Of a stretch of 30,134 nt of DNA, positions 1 to 7,585 are shown in pieces. The position numbers were made by a program, and so were the translations under genes. This stretch comes from an uncultured Prevotella sp. Lineage in GTDB: Bacteria; Bacteroidota; Bacteroidia; Bacteroidales; Bacteroidaceae. A model generated the notes under the pieces. The model was not told where the DNA came from and made no database searches. It saw nothing but the letters and a program-made list of their open reading frames with translations. The first letter of the stretch is position 1. Every line of letters starts with the position of its first letter. Location of the stretch: the NCBI GenBank assembly GCA_938028745.1, contig CALIZL010000016.1:1-30134 (forward strand), in the 5' to 3' direction.

Positions 1-166
1 CGAAAACGTTCGTGTTTATTTATTAAGGTAGCAGCTTAACCTGCCGTTAAACGACGAAAAAGTGGTGCGTTGGCAAGTTAACGAGCCAACAAGGAGGTGG
101 GAAAAAGCCGCAAGCCAACCCCACATTCAGCCTGTCAACTCATTAACTTGTCAATCTTACTTGCCC

Positions 167-652
167 CTATTTTAATCTGAAAGACACAGGTACGATATAC
201 TTTACGCGCACAAATTCGCCGCCTTGCTTACCTGGCGACCACTTAGGCATGGACTTTATCGCTCTTACCGCCTCTGCATCGAGCGAGGGTGTTACCGACC
301 TGGCTACCTTTACGTTGGATATAGCCCCATCCTTCTCTACTGTAAAGCGAACCATAACGCGCCCTTGCTTTTGGGCTTTCAACGCAGACATGGGATATTT
401 TACATTCGCCAAAAGGTATTTCAACAATGCTGAGTCCCCACCAGGGAAGCTAGGCATCTGCTCAACCACCACATACACTTTGTCGTTTGCACCTGATTTC
501 TTCGTGATTTTATTAGTCTTCACCACCTTTTTCTGCACATTCGCCCTCATTGCGGTACTATTCATCGCCAGTAAAGCGATGGCCAACGGCACGAAAAGCA
601 GGTACCTATAACCTGCAAACGAATTTGTGTTTTGCTTATTCTTCATACTCAT
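167..652 (-). CDS. Orphan TonB C-terminal domain protein (duplicate of the BlaR1 tail)
   Basis: About 161 residues. There is one N-terminal membrane segment (YLLFVPLAIALLAM), a basic/Thr-rich linker, and a TonB C-terminal domain of about 100 residues with the FPGGD, GRVMVRFTV and PSLDAEAV motifs. It is very similar to residues 252-410 of the neighbouring M56 protease but lacks the protease part. In the family, TonB-C domains bind outer-membrane receptors or act as periplasmic interaction modules. Without a protease half this copy could be a decoy, a spare module or a silent donor (inference). A longer frame starts at 706, but its extra residues come from a dispersed repeat also found at 7435-7524. 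I therefore prefer the Met at 652 or 646, which aligns with the internal Met-Met of the full-length protein. Confidence 0.7.
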   Translation of the reverse strand: MSMKNKQNTNSFAGYRYLLFVPLAIALLAMNSTAMRANVQKKVVKTNKITKKSGANDKVYVVVEQMPSFPGGDSALLKYLLANVKYPMSALKAQKQGRVMVRFTVEKDGAISNVKVARSVTPSLDAEAVRAIKSMPKWSPGKQGGEFVRVKYIVPVSFRLK

Positions 653-667
653 CAATTTATTAAATGG

Positions 668-758
668 TTCTTTTTTCGTTCTTCTAAAAGTGCGTTTTCT
701 CGCCATGACAATGTCCGAGCAAGCTTGGCATTGTTCATTTGGCTTAACGAAAACGTTC
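668..758 (+). repeat. Dispersed 91-bp structured repeat, copy 1
   Basis: Nearly identical to 7435-7524. A third copy's tail (GAAAACGTTCG) opens the window. The unit contains an internal hairpin, ACAATG...CATTGT with an inner GAGC/GCTT stem, and an outer CGTTTTC/GAAAACG pair. It lies upstream of a minus-strand gene here and downstream of a plus-strand gene in the other copy, so its position does not reveal its role. Confidence 0.8.
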
Positions 759-915
759 GTATTTATTTATTAAGGTAGCAGCTCTATCTGCCATTAAGCG
801 ATGAAAAATGGTGGTGCGTTGGCAAGTTAACGAGCCAACAAGAGGGATGGGGTAGACCGCAAACCTGCCCCGCGTTAGCCTGTCAACTCATTAACTTGTC
901 AACCTTACTTGTTCT

Positions 916-2148
916 TTAATTTAATTTGAAAGACACAGGTACGTTATACCTTACGCGCACCAGTTGGCCGTCTTGCTTACCCGGAGTCCATTTAGGCATG
1001 GCCTTTACCACCCTTACCGCCTCGGCATCGAGCGAAGGTGTTACCGACCTGGCTACCTTTACGTCGGATATTGCCCCATCCTTCTCTACTGTAAAGCTAA
1101 CCACAACGCGGCCTTGCTCTTGGGCTTTTATGGCAAGAGCTGGGTATTTCACATTCTCCGAAAGGTATTTCATCATTGCAGCATCCCCACCAGGGAAGAT
1201 AGGCATCTGTTCACACACCTCATACACCTTGTCGGTTGTGCCTGTTTTCTTCGTGACTTTGGTGGACTTCACCACCTTTTTCTGCACATTCGCCCTCATT
1301 GCGGTACTATTCATCGCCAGCAAAGCGACGGCCAACGGCACGAAAAGCAAGTACTTAAAGCGTGCCAACGGATTGGAAGTTTGCTTATTCATCATTTTAA
1401 TTCTTTTCTTTAAGGGTAATACATTGAAATTATTAGTTATTGTAGCTACATTCGTTCGATAGGCCACCGCCAACAAATGGTATTGGTAGGCCTTTTTGTC
1501 CGTTCCGCCGTTGATAACCGAGCAGTCGGCCAGATATTCAAGATTGTTGCGCACTTGCAGGCGCATAAGCCACGCCGCGGGGTTGAACCAAAACGCGGCT
1601 ACAAAGAGTTGCGACAGCAACGCATCTACCGAATGCCACTGCGCCACGTGCGTTTGTTCGTGTGTCAGTATCTGCTTTACCTGCGACGGCGACTTGTTAA
1701 CAGGGTTAACGAATATCCAACGGAAGAACGAAAAGGGGCTGTAATCGCCTGTCAACAAACGAACCTCCATGCCGTGCAACGTTGCGCGTTCACTGCGTTG
1801 TGCCAACCTACACACCACAACAACCTGCCAAAACACGCGCAAGAGCAAAACCAAGGCCACGCCAGTGTATAGCCAAACGGCTAGCTGCTGCCAATCAAAG
1901 GTGTAGTGTGTGGGTTGCACCGTCACTTCGGGCAGGTTATAGGCCATGCGCGGTAAGATATTGCCTAGCGGTGACGTTTCGTTAACCAGCACAGGGAGGT
2001 CTATCGTGGGCAGCAACAGCGACAGCATGTAGACCGTGAGCAACGACAGGCGCCGCCATTTAAAGAAAGTGTCGCCTGCGCTAATGAGTTGGTAAAACCC
2101 GAAAAGCACCACCAACACAACGTTTGCTTTTATCAGATACATCAACAT
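916..2148 (-). CDS. M56 family (BlaR1/MecR1-like) membrane metallopeptidase with C-terminal TonB domain
   Basis: 410 residues. Membrane segments lie at about 3-22, 35-50 and 90-113. The zinc site HEQTH is at 163-167, with a second ligand region NNLEYLAD (E204) downstream. A further membrane segment is at about 264-280 and a TonB C-terminal domain at 310-410. M56 sensors cleave or trigger loss of a BlaI-type repressor when a periplasmic signal is sensed; in Bacteroidota many carry a TonB-C domain instead of a penicillin-binding sensor. The repressor gene sits 130 bp upstream on the same strand, so the two are probably one operon. The signal cannot be read from sequence. Without the penicillin-binding domain a beta-lactam role should not be assumed. 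Confidence 0.93.
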   Translation of the reverse strand: MLMYLIKANVVLVVLFGFYQLISAGDTFFKWRRLSLLTVYMLSLLLPTIDLPVLVNETSPLGNILPRMAYNLPEVTVQPTHYTFDWQQLAVWLYTGVALVLLLRVFWQVVVVCRLAQRSERATLHGMEVRLLTGDYSPFSFFRWIFVNPVNKSPSQVKQILTHEQTHVAQWHSVDALLSQLFVAAFWFNPAAWLMRLQVRNNLEYLADCSVINGGTDKKAYQYHLLAVAYRTNVATITNNFNVLPLKKRIKMMNKQTSNPLARFKYLLFVPLAVALLAMNSTAMRANVQKKVVKSTKVTKKTGTTDKVYEVCEQMPIFPGGDAAMMKYLSENVKYPALAIKAQEQGRVVVSFTVEKDGAISDVKVARSVTPSLDAEAVRVVKAMPKWTPGKQDGQLVRVRYNVPVSFKLN

Positions 2149-2278
2149 GGGTATAATTTGCTAGGGGTATTTAGGTAATGATAACGAAATGGGCTTGCCC
2201 AAAACCCTTAGGTAAAAGGGCGATGCCCACTTAAATAGGCGCATAGAAAGCGAGATGGCACGCGATATAATACCATGT

Positions 2279-2656
2279 TCACACCTTTGCCACATCGCCG
2301 TTTTCAATCTCGTCGATTATGTCTTTAAGCTCGTCGGGCGATATTTTTTCTTCTTGTGCAAAGAACGAAACCATGTCGCGGAACGAGTTTTTAAAGTAAT
2401 CGCGCACAAATCCCGACACGAAGTGCCGCTTATAGTCTTTTTCCTTAACGGCAGGCACGTACTCAAAGCCGTTGCCCTTACGTTGTGCCGCCACATACCC
2501 CTTGCGTTTGAGGTTGCCAACAACCGATGCCACCGTGGTATAGGGCGGTGCAGGCAACGGCAACAGCTCGACAATGGCCTTGATGTTGCACCTGCCCAAT
2601 TGCCAAACACAACGCATCACCTCTTCTTCTTGAATTGAAAGCTTCTCTATCTTCAT
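2279..2656 (-). CDS. BlaI/MecI/CopY-family transcriptional repressor
   Basis: 125 residues, the usual length for this family. The N-terminal winged helix (about 1-70) has the typical start LSIQEEEVMRCVW and the recognition segment YTTVASVVGNLKRKGYV. The acidic C-terminal half (about 75-125) would be the dimerisation region, where the partner protease usually cuts. It is the first gene of the unit with the M56 protease. A TACGAA-3-TTCGTA inverted repeat overlaps its promoter and a second lies about 80 bp further up, which points to autorepression. Confidence 0.93.
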   Translation of the reverse strand: MKIEKLSIQEEEVMRCVWQLGRCNIKAIVELLPLPAPPYTTVASVVGNLKRKGYVAAQRKGNGFEYVPAVKEKDYKRHFVSGFVRDYFKNSFRDMVSFFAQEEKISPDELKDIIDEIENGDVAKV

Positions 2657-2682
2657 TGTTATGTAACGTTTAACTCACACTG

Positions 2683-2713
2683 CAAATCTACGAACTTTTC
2701 GTAAGCAAAGCAA
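2683..2713 (-). promoter_or_regulatory. Promoter of the blaI-like/blaR1-like operon with overlapping operator
   Basis: Read on the minus strand, TTG at 2713-2711 is followed after 20 nt by TAGATTTG at 2690-2683, matching the Bacteroidota TTG-TAnnTTTG promoter. The perfect inverted repeat TACGAA-CTT-TTCGTA (2689-2703) overlaps the -7 box, so a bound repressor should block transcription. Confidence 0.7.
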
Positions 2714-2767
2714 GGAATTAAGTTTTAAATAAAGTTAAACGATTGATTTTTGGTGTATATAACAATA

Positions 2768-2788
2768 AATTACGAATACTTCGTAATT
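2768..2788. promoter_or_regulatory. Second repressor operator, 9-bp perfect inverted repeat
   Basis: AATTACGAA and TTCGTAATT are separated by TAC. The core TACGAA-3-TTCGTA is the same as at the promoter site 2689-2703, and a half site TACGAA lies at 2832-2837. Two matched sites upstream of a BlaI-type gene suggest cooperative dimer binding. Confidence 0.65.
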
Positions 2789-2950
2789 AAAATAAAACTA
2801 TAAAAGTAAGGTAATGTAACCTAAAACATCCTACGAATAAGAAAAGAAAAGCGTAAAAATACAAACCCGGTGGGCAAGTGCTATAACTTCGTTTCGGCTT
2901 TTAACGTGGGGCCACTAGTCGCCGATGGCACGTGTCCAACGCTTAGGTAG

Positions 2951-3054
2951 GGTGGAGTTTGGCCACAAACCCGATGCCGCATCAACAAGTCGACTGCCGA
3001 CAAACCTATTGCCCTAGGTGGAGTTTGGCCACAAAACCCGATGCCGCATCAACA
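2951..3054 (+). repeat. Direct repeat pair of 37/38 bp
   Basis: GGTGGAGTTTGGCCACAAA followed by CCCGATGCCGCATCAACA occurs at 2951-2987 and 3017-3054 (one extra A in the second). The two are 29 bp apart, in the gene-free stretch between the blaI-like promoter and the lipoprotein promoter. No coding or hairpin role is evident. Confidence 0.85.
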
Positions 3055-3116
3055 GAGCCACATCAGCCAACGTGGGTAAAGGCTGCTGATTGTTGCGCCA
3101 TTTATGTGTGCAAGGC

Positions 3117-3147
3117 TTGTGCGTTAAGGGCATTTTTACTACCTTTG
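3117..3147 (+). promoter_or_regulatory. Promoter of the 3204-3737 lipoprotein gene
   Basis: TTG (3117-3119), a 20-nt spacer, then TACCTTTG (3140-3147), a good Bacteroidota promoter. It predicts transcription from about 3154 and a leader of about 50 nt. Confidence 0.7.
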
Positions 3148-3203
3148 CGTGCGAAAAAGAAAGACGTGCCACACGCACGTCTCACCTAAACCACCAGCAG
3201 AGG

Positions 3204-3737
3204 ATGAAAAGAGTACTTCATTTGTTGTTCATTTCGCTGTTCGCCCTCACCTTCACGTCGTGCGAGAACAAGGAAAAACAAGCCGATAAGCTAACCGAGG
3301 AGTTTATGCGAAAGAACCTTAACGACCCACGCTCGTACCAATTGGTGGAGCGGGGCAGGGTAGACTCGCTCTTTTCTGAATTTAGAGCCACCAACGAGGC
3401 ACAGTATATGCTCGACAAGGTGAAACAAATTACCGACTCGGCAGCGCGCTATTCGGAGTCGGTGAAAACCGTTCCGCAGGCACAAAAGATGCTTGCCGAC
3501 GGCCAGCGCATACTCGAAGAATACAAGAAAAAGCAGAAAAAGTTTAAAAGTCAGTTTCTTGGCTACGCTTTCAAAGTGAGTTTCAGGGCCAAGAACGAAC
3601 ATGGTGCGCTGGTTCGTTCGTATGTAGTGTTTAGATTAAACCCTGAAATGGACAAGCTAAGCATCGAAGACGCCGACATGAACATCTTCTCTCTCTTTGC
3701 ATCGGATGCCATTAACGACAACATGAACAAATATTAA
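3204..3737 (+). CDS. Small lipoprotein of unknown function
   Basis: 177 residues. The N-terminus is a lipoprotein signal peptide ending in LTFTSC (Cys20). The mature part is rich in Lys/Glu and mostly helical, with a coiled-coil-like stretch at about 70-125. The C-terminus (SFRAKNEHGALVRSYVVFRL) looks like two beta strands. I do not recognise the family; the plan resembles small envelope lipoproteins common in Prevotella. The start at 3204 is chosen because the lipoprotein signal begins there and GAGG lies just upstream; the frame is open back to 3090 but that extension has no signal peptide. Confidence 0.8.
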   Translation: MKRVLHLLFISLFALTFTSCENKEKQADKLTEEFMRKNLNDPRSYQLVERGRVDSLFSEFRATNEAQYMLDKVKQITDSAARYSESVKTVPQAQKMLADGQRILEEYKKKQKKFKSQFLGYAFKVSFRAKNEHGALVRSYVVFRLNPEMDKLSIEDADMNIFSLFASDAINDNMNKY

Positions 3738-4060
3738 AGGAGTTGACGTGTTAACCAGTTAACGAGTTGACAAGAGAACAAGTTAATGGGTTGACAAGAG
3801 AACAAGAGAGTGAGTTTACCTGTTAACGAGTTGACGAGAGGACAAGTTAACAGGTTGATGAGTTAGCAAGTTAACGAGTTGGCGAGGGGACAAGAAGGTG
3901 AGATTACCGGTTAACAAGTTGACAAGTGGACGAGTTTAGCAGTTAACCAATTTATCAATTAACAAGTTTATCCGTTGATGAGTTCATGACTTAACGAGTT
4001 GAGTGGCCCACTCATTAACTTATCTGCTAATCCTCTTGTTAACTACTCCAATCGTTAAAC
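3738..4060 (+). repeat. Degenerate octamer satellite (RRGTTRAC type)
   Basis: Imperfect tandem copies of an 8-bp unit such as GAGTTGAC or AAGTTAAC run for about 320 bp, starting directly after the lipoprotein stop codon. The same unit recurs at about 80-150, 820-900, 4770-4998, 14520-14605 and 15164-15334. No gene is present here. Confidence 0.85.
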
Positions 4061-4110
4061 GGTAAACTTATCAGCTGATTCATTCTTTAACTGGTAAACC
4101 GACACACTAT

Positions 4111-4487
4111 ATTCTGTCCAAATTTCAGTACGTATTTTAACACTATGAGTGCCCTTTTTGTCTACCAATCGCCCGCCTTGCCGCAAAAAATCGATTCTCG
4201 CGCAGGTTGGTTTTGATGCAAAAAGAGGTTAGTAGTAAATGCATACAAAATGAATACACATTGCATAAAACCGCAATTTGCAGCAGGCTTTGGGTTGTTT
4301 TCTGCGAAATTCATTGCGTTTTGGTGCTAAATGCGGTGCATTTTTGTGCAAAATACAGTGCGTTTTGGTGCAAAACGCAGCGCATTTTGGTGCAAAACGC
4401 AAGGTGTTTTGGTGCTAAATGCAGGGCAAAATGCTGCTAAATGCCTAACGATACGCATAAAAATACACTGCAATGGTACGAACAAAG
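4111..4487 (+). mobile_element. MITE-like non-coding element, copy A (377 bp)
   Basis: Collinear over its whole length with 29733-30131. Shared blocks include TTTTAACACTATGAGTGCC, ATCGATTCTCGCG and TTTTGATGCAAAAA. The ends form imperfect inverted repeats: ATTTCAGT..GTATTTT inward of the left end matches the complement of the right end (ATTGCAGTGTATTTTT). The interior at 4315-4445 holds six units of 22 bp (the last is 21). Stem TGCGTTTT, loop GGTGC, stem AAAACGCA is perfect in unit 3. There is no transposase; the small frames inside are by-products of the repeats. Confidence 0.7.
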
Positions 4488-4767
4488 CCTCTTCGATCCA
4501 TCAAAAATAGGGCTGAAAAGGGCAAAATGACCGTTAAAAAGTGGCATTTTAGGTGCTGAAAGGGGGTAATTGGGCGTAAGAAATAATGAGTTGGCAACCA
4601 AACTAGAAAGGCAAATTGGTGCAAAATGTAGGTTTTGTGCTTAAAAATAGACAGAGTAAGAGACGTGAAGAGCTGAAAATACTGCCAATTTACCCACTTT
4701 ACACCCAAAATTTTCGCTAGAATGGGATGAAAATCAGAGTGGTTTTGTAAAATAAAAATAACAAATT

Positions 4768-4998
4768 TAAGTTTTTGAGTTTTTGAGTTGGTAAGTTTAT
4801 GAGTTGGTAAGTTGATGAGTTGGCAAGTTGACAAGTTAGTGTGTTGACGAGTTAGCGAGTTGTCGAGTTTGTGAGTTTGTGAGTTTGTGAGTTGATGGGT
4901 TGATGGGTTGGTGCGTTCGTGATTTTGTGATTTTTTGAGTTGACAAGTTGATGAGTTAGTAAGCTGATGAGTTGACGTGTTCGGGAGTTGTTGGGTTT
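4768..4998 (+). repeat. Octamer satellite (GAGTTGAT/GAGTTTGT type)
   Basis: About 230 bp of 8-bp units, for example GAGTTTGT repeated three times then GAGTTGAT. Frames across it encode only the recurrent peptide pattern THQLINS and are not taken as genes. The bases between copy A and this tract (4488-4767) are AT-rich, contain decayed GGTGCAAAA motifs, and show no gene. Confidence 0.85.
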
Positions 4999-5153
4999 TC
5001 GTGAGTATATAAGGCCAGAGGGGTAATTTGTCCTGCCCTTCGCATAATGAGAAGAGCGTTTATCTTGTGCTGCCATCACGAAGATAACAAACCCCTCTTA
5101 GGTTATATGCCTGTTAAAAGTCAAGACTACTTCAATAAAAATACCGTATTTGT

Positions 5154-5184
5154 TTTGTAATGTCGATAAAAAGTGCTATATTTG
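5154..5184 (+). promoter_or_regulatory. Strong Bacteroidota-type promoter
   Basis: TTTG (5154-5157), a 19-nt spacer and TATATTTG (5177-5184) match the full consensus. It would start transcription near 5191, reading into the small Cys-rich frame at 5224 and the lipoprotein gene at 5424. Confidence 0.8.
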
Positions 5185-5223
5185 GAGCGCAATTTGCCTT
5201 GTAACAATATCACAGAGCTGAGA

Positions 5224-5400
5224 ATGATGAAAAGAGGTTGCCTGTGCCTTGCATGCACCTTGCTTAGTTGCACGCGGATGTTAGCACAAGGTGCTTGTCC
5301 TTAAACAACCATTTGTCCTTGTAAGATTGATGGTTCATGTACATATAATTGTAAAAAAGTACATTATCTGATAATTTGCTTTCGTAAAAACGATTTATAA
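5224..5400 (+). pseudogene. Small secreted Cys-rich peptide frame with one in-frame stop
   Basis: ATG at 5224 opens a signal-peptide-like stretch (MMKRGCLCLACTLLSC, then MLAQGACP) and stops at TAA 5302-5304. The same frame continues to a second stop at 5398-5400 and encodes TTICPCKIDGSCTYNCKK, with four Cys in 13 residues. A consensus promoter lies 40 bp upstream. Either a 26-residue peptide is made or this is a 58-codon Cys-rich peptide gene broken by one stop. I know no family for it. Chance is possible given the short length. Confidence 0.35.
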
Positions 5401-5423
5401 AAGTCAACTAAAAAAGTACTGAT

Positions 5424-5960
5424 ATGAAAAAGAGTATATGCTTATTACAAGTGTTCGTCCTTTCTTTGTTGTTCATTGGTTGCACCAATGGGGATAATCA
5501 AGTTTTACCTCCTGCTGATCAAGGGCCAAAGGCAGAACTGTTTGCAGTGGGAACAACTCGCATAACGAAATCTTCTCATTTAACCCCATGTCTCTTTACG
5601 CTTGACAACATCAAGTCTTTCAACGTGCAGACCCGCGAGATTGTTTTCCAAGACTTTGAGCCTACAAATCAGCTCTTCCCGATTTATCGCAACATAGAAA
5701 TACATTCGTATGACAAGGTTTTACTTCGTATTTCAACGTTTGTGTCTCCTGTTAACAGTCAAATATTCACAGACTTATCATTAGTTTCCGAAAATGAGTC
5801 GGGTAAGTTTTATCTGAGCGACTGCTATCCACGCCATATTGAGAACGACAGTAAATATGCAAAAGCGAATGAAGCCATTAAGGAAGCGAAAGACAAACGG
5901 GCAGCAGAATGGAGTGCGTTTCTCTCCATACTCAAAAAGCATGGGAAGTTAATAGAATAA
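5424..5960 (+). CDS. Lipoprotein of unknown function
   Basis: 178 residues with a lipoprotein signal ending LLFIGC (Cys20). The middle is beta-rich, and the C-terminal 45 residues form a charged helix (KYAKANEAIKEAKDKRAAEW). No family is recognised. It probably shares the promoter at 5154-5184, there being no other clear promoter between 5184 and the start. Lower G+C than the neighbouring housekeeping genes suggests an accessory gene (inference). Confidence 0.75.
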   Translation: MKKSICLLQVFVLSLLFIGCTNGDNQVLPPADQGPKAELFAVGTTRITKSSHLTPCLFTLDNIKSFNVQTREIVFQDFEPTNQLFPIYRNIEIHSYDKVLLRISTFVSPVNSQIFTDLSLVSENESGKFYLSDCYPRHIENDSKYAKANEAIKEAKDKRAAEWSAFLSILKKHGKLIE

Positions 5961-6524
5961 ACGTCCATCGCATTAAATCCGTAACATCAGCGTCTTTTTT
6001 GATTTCATGTTTCGAATTTAAAGTATTACGCCAATTTGGGATAAGAATCAATCATTACGCCAACTACCGCGAATAGATTGATGCTTATCCCGAATCGGCT
6101 TATGGTCAATAAGAACTTGAATTTGGAACGCACTTGCACAATACTGATGCGCGATTAAGGTCACGTAGGAGGCGCAGAACACATGGATGTTAGCCCCATC
6201 ATTGCTTTAAGGATAAGGCTTTGCGTTTAGGAAACATTGGGGAGGAGAGGAGCATGTGTCCTTTGGAAATAAGAAAATGAAGGTGTTCTTTCGCCGTGTA
6301 CGCTTTCGCTGCATGCCCTAAGTACCGTGCGGCCTCCGCCTGCTTGTATGCAGAAAAACTCTCCGTCCTCTGCACCTCTGTGTACGAATTAAGCCCCAAA
6401 CGCAGGCCAGGATGTAATCTCTAAAACCATTTATTCGTGACCATTTTTTACCCCTCCCTCTTTCTCTGCCGTTAATAATACCAAAAACGGGCACGCATTT
6501 TAAGGTTAATGTAAAGTATATTCG
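5961..6524. other. Gene-free stretch with one long inverted repeat
   Basis: No convincing gene. GGGATAAGAATCAATC (6038-6053) pairs with GATTGATGCTTATCCC (6076-6091), 15 of 16 positions, with a 22-nt loop. ATTACGCCAA occurs just before the left arm and again in the loop. It may be the terminator region of the 5424-5960 gene or the remains of a mobile element; there is no T-run. Confidence 0.5.
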
Positions 6525-6532
6525 TAACTTTG
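6525..6532 (+). promoter_or_regulatory. Probable -7 box of the OmpA-type gene
   Basis: TAACTTTG fits the TAnnTTTG consensus and lies 57 bp upstream of the start. No good -33 TTG is seen at the usual distance. Confidence 0.45.
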
Positions 6533-6588
6533 TACACACAAAGTGCCGCAAAGACACAGGATAATAAATCAACATTTTAAGGAGAGAT

Positions 6589-7431
6589 ATGAAAAAGAAG
6601 AACATCGTGCAGCTTGCGCTATTGGCCAGTGTGGTCGTGGTTTCGAGCTGTGCTAGCAAGAAAGACTTGGACAATTGCCAAAGAGAAAACAGGGAATTGA
6701 ACGAAAGCTATCGTTCAACTCGCGAACAACTTGCCGCCAGTCAAGCCAGGGTTACATCGCTGGAAGAACAACTGGCACAACAAAAACGCGACTACGCCGC
6801 ACTGCAAGGCTCGCTAGACAAGAGCCTCAACAACAGTTCGGCCAACAATGTGAACATCTCTAAGCTGGTAGACCAGATTAACGAGAGCAACCAATACATA
6901 CGCCACTTGGTTGAGGTGAAGAGCAAAAGCGACTCGCTTAACATGGTGCTCACCAACAACCTTACGCGTTCGCTCAGCCGTGAAGAGTTGAAGGAGGTAG
7001 ACGTACGCGTGCTTAAAGGCGTGGTTTACATCTCATTGGCCGACAATATGCTGTATAAGAGCGGCAGCTACGAAATAAACGACCGCGCTGCCGAAACGCT
7101 TAGCAAGATAGCCAAGATAATTATGGACTATCAAGACTATGACGTGCTGGTGGAAGGAAACACCGACAACGTGCCCATAAACCGCGAAAACATCCGCAAC
7201 AACTGGGACCTAAGCTGCTTGCGCGCATCGAGCGTGGTTCAATATCTGCAAACACGCTATGGCGTTAACCCCAAACGCCTTACCGCTGGCGGACGTGGTG
7301 AGTTTAACCCCGTTGCCACCAACGGAACCGAAGTGGGCAAACAACGCAACCGCCGCACGCAAATCATCATCACGCCGAAATTGGACCAGTTTATGGATCT
7401 TATCGACAAAGCACCCGAAGAAGGAAAATAA
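6589..7431 (+). CDS. OmpA-family peptidoglycan-binding lipoprotein
   Basis: 280 residues. The lipoprotein signal ends in VVSSC (Cys21). A coiled coil spans about 29-75, and the OmpA C-terminal domain about 135-262. It contains GNTDNVPI (190-197), NNWDLSCLRASSVV with the Asp and Arg that bind diaminopimelate in this family, and NRRTQI (254-259). It should sit in the outer membrane and hold it to peptidoglycan. AAGGAG lies just upstream of the ATG. It appears to be a single-gene unit: a promoter box is upstream and a hairpin terminator downstream. Confidence 0.93.
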   Translation: MKKKNIVQLALLASVVVVSSCASKKDLDNCQRENRELNESYRSTREQLAASQARVTSLEEQLAQQKRDYAALQGSLDKSLNNSSANNVNISKLVDQINESNQYIRHLVEVKSKSDSLNMVLTNNLTRSLSREELKEVDVRVLKGVVYISLADNMLYKSGSYEINDRAAETLSKIAKIIMDYQDYDVLVEGNTDNVPINRENIRNNWDLSCLRASSVVQYLQTRYGVNPKRLTAGGRGEFNPVATNGTEVGKQRNRRTQIIITPKLDQFMDLIDKAPEEGK

Positions 7432-7434
7432 AAC

Positions 7435-7524
7435 TTCTTTTTTCGTCCCTCAAAAGTGCGTTTTCTCGCCATGACAATGCCCGAGCAAGCTCGACATTGT
7501 TCATTTGGCTTAACGAAAACGTTC
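7435..7524 (+). repeat. Dispersed structured repeat, copy 2
   Basis: Matches 668-758 with only a few differences. It starts four bases after the OmpA-type stop codon. The internal hairpin ACAATG...CATTGT (inner stem CGAGC/GCTCG) is better paired here than in copy 1. Confidence 0.8.
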
Positions 7525-7543
7525 TTCTATGCAGCAAACCCAC

Positions 7544-7585
7544 ACCTGCCCCAACGCCCACACAACGGTCTTGGGGCAGGTTTTA
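7544..7585 (+). terminator. Hairpin terminator after the OmpA-type gene
   Basis: ACCTGCCCCAA (7544-7554) and TTGGGGCAGGT (7571-7581) are perfect complements, followed by TTT. The next 345 bp up to the EamA gene hold no recognisable gene. Confidence 0.7.

Larger units (their letters stand above)
1..1396. repeat. Tandem duplication of about 748 bp covering a TonB-C segment
   Basis: Bases 1-646 match bases 749-1396 nearly collinearly (offset 748-749). The match covers the GAAAACGTTCG start, an AT-rich stretch, a short octamer-repeat tract, and the coding sequence for a TonB C-terminal domain. The upstream unit is an independent short gene. The second unit is the 3' end of the full-length BlaR1-like gene. 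Base 1 already lies inside the repeat, so a further unit may lie outside the window. Confidence 0.8.

Noticed and set aside
653..706. Upstream start of the TonB-C gene giving MARKRTF
   Set aside because: The extra residues derive from the dispersed repeat and also appear at 7472, where there is no such gene.
3090..3203. Extension of the lipoprotein start
   Set aside because: It covers the promoter and leader, and hides the lipoprotein signal.
4207..4440. 77-codon plus-strand frame
   Set aside because: It is produced by the 22-bp hairpin repeats and has no start signal.
4315..4445. CRISPR-like array of 22-bp repeats
   Set aside because: The units abut without unique spacers and no cas genes are near. 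The same holds for 15574-15673 and 29937-30089.
4445..5079. Minus-strand frames with THQLINS-like peptides
   Set aside because: They translate the octamer satellite and are not plausible proteins.
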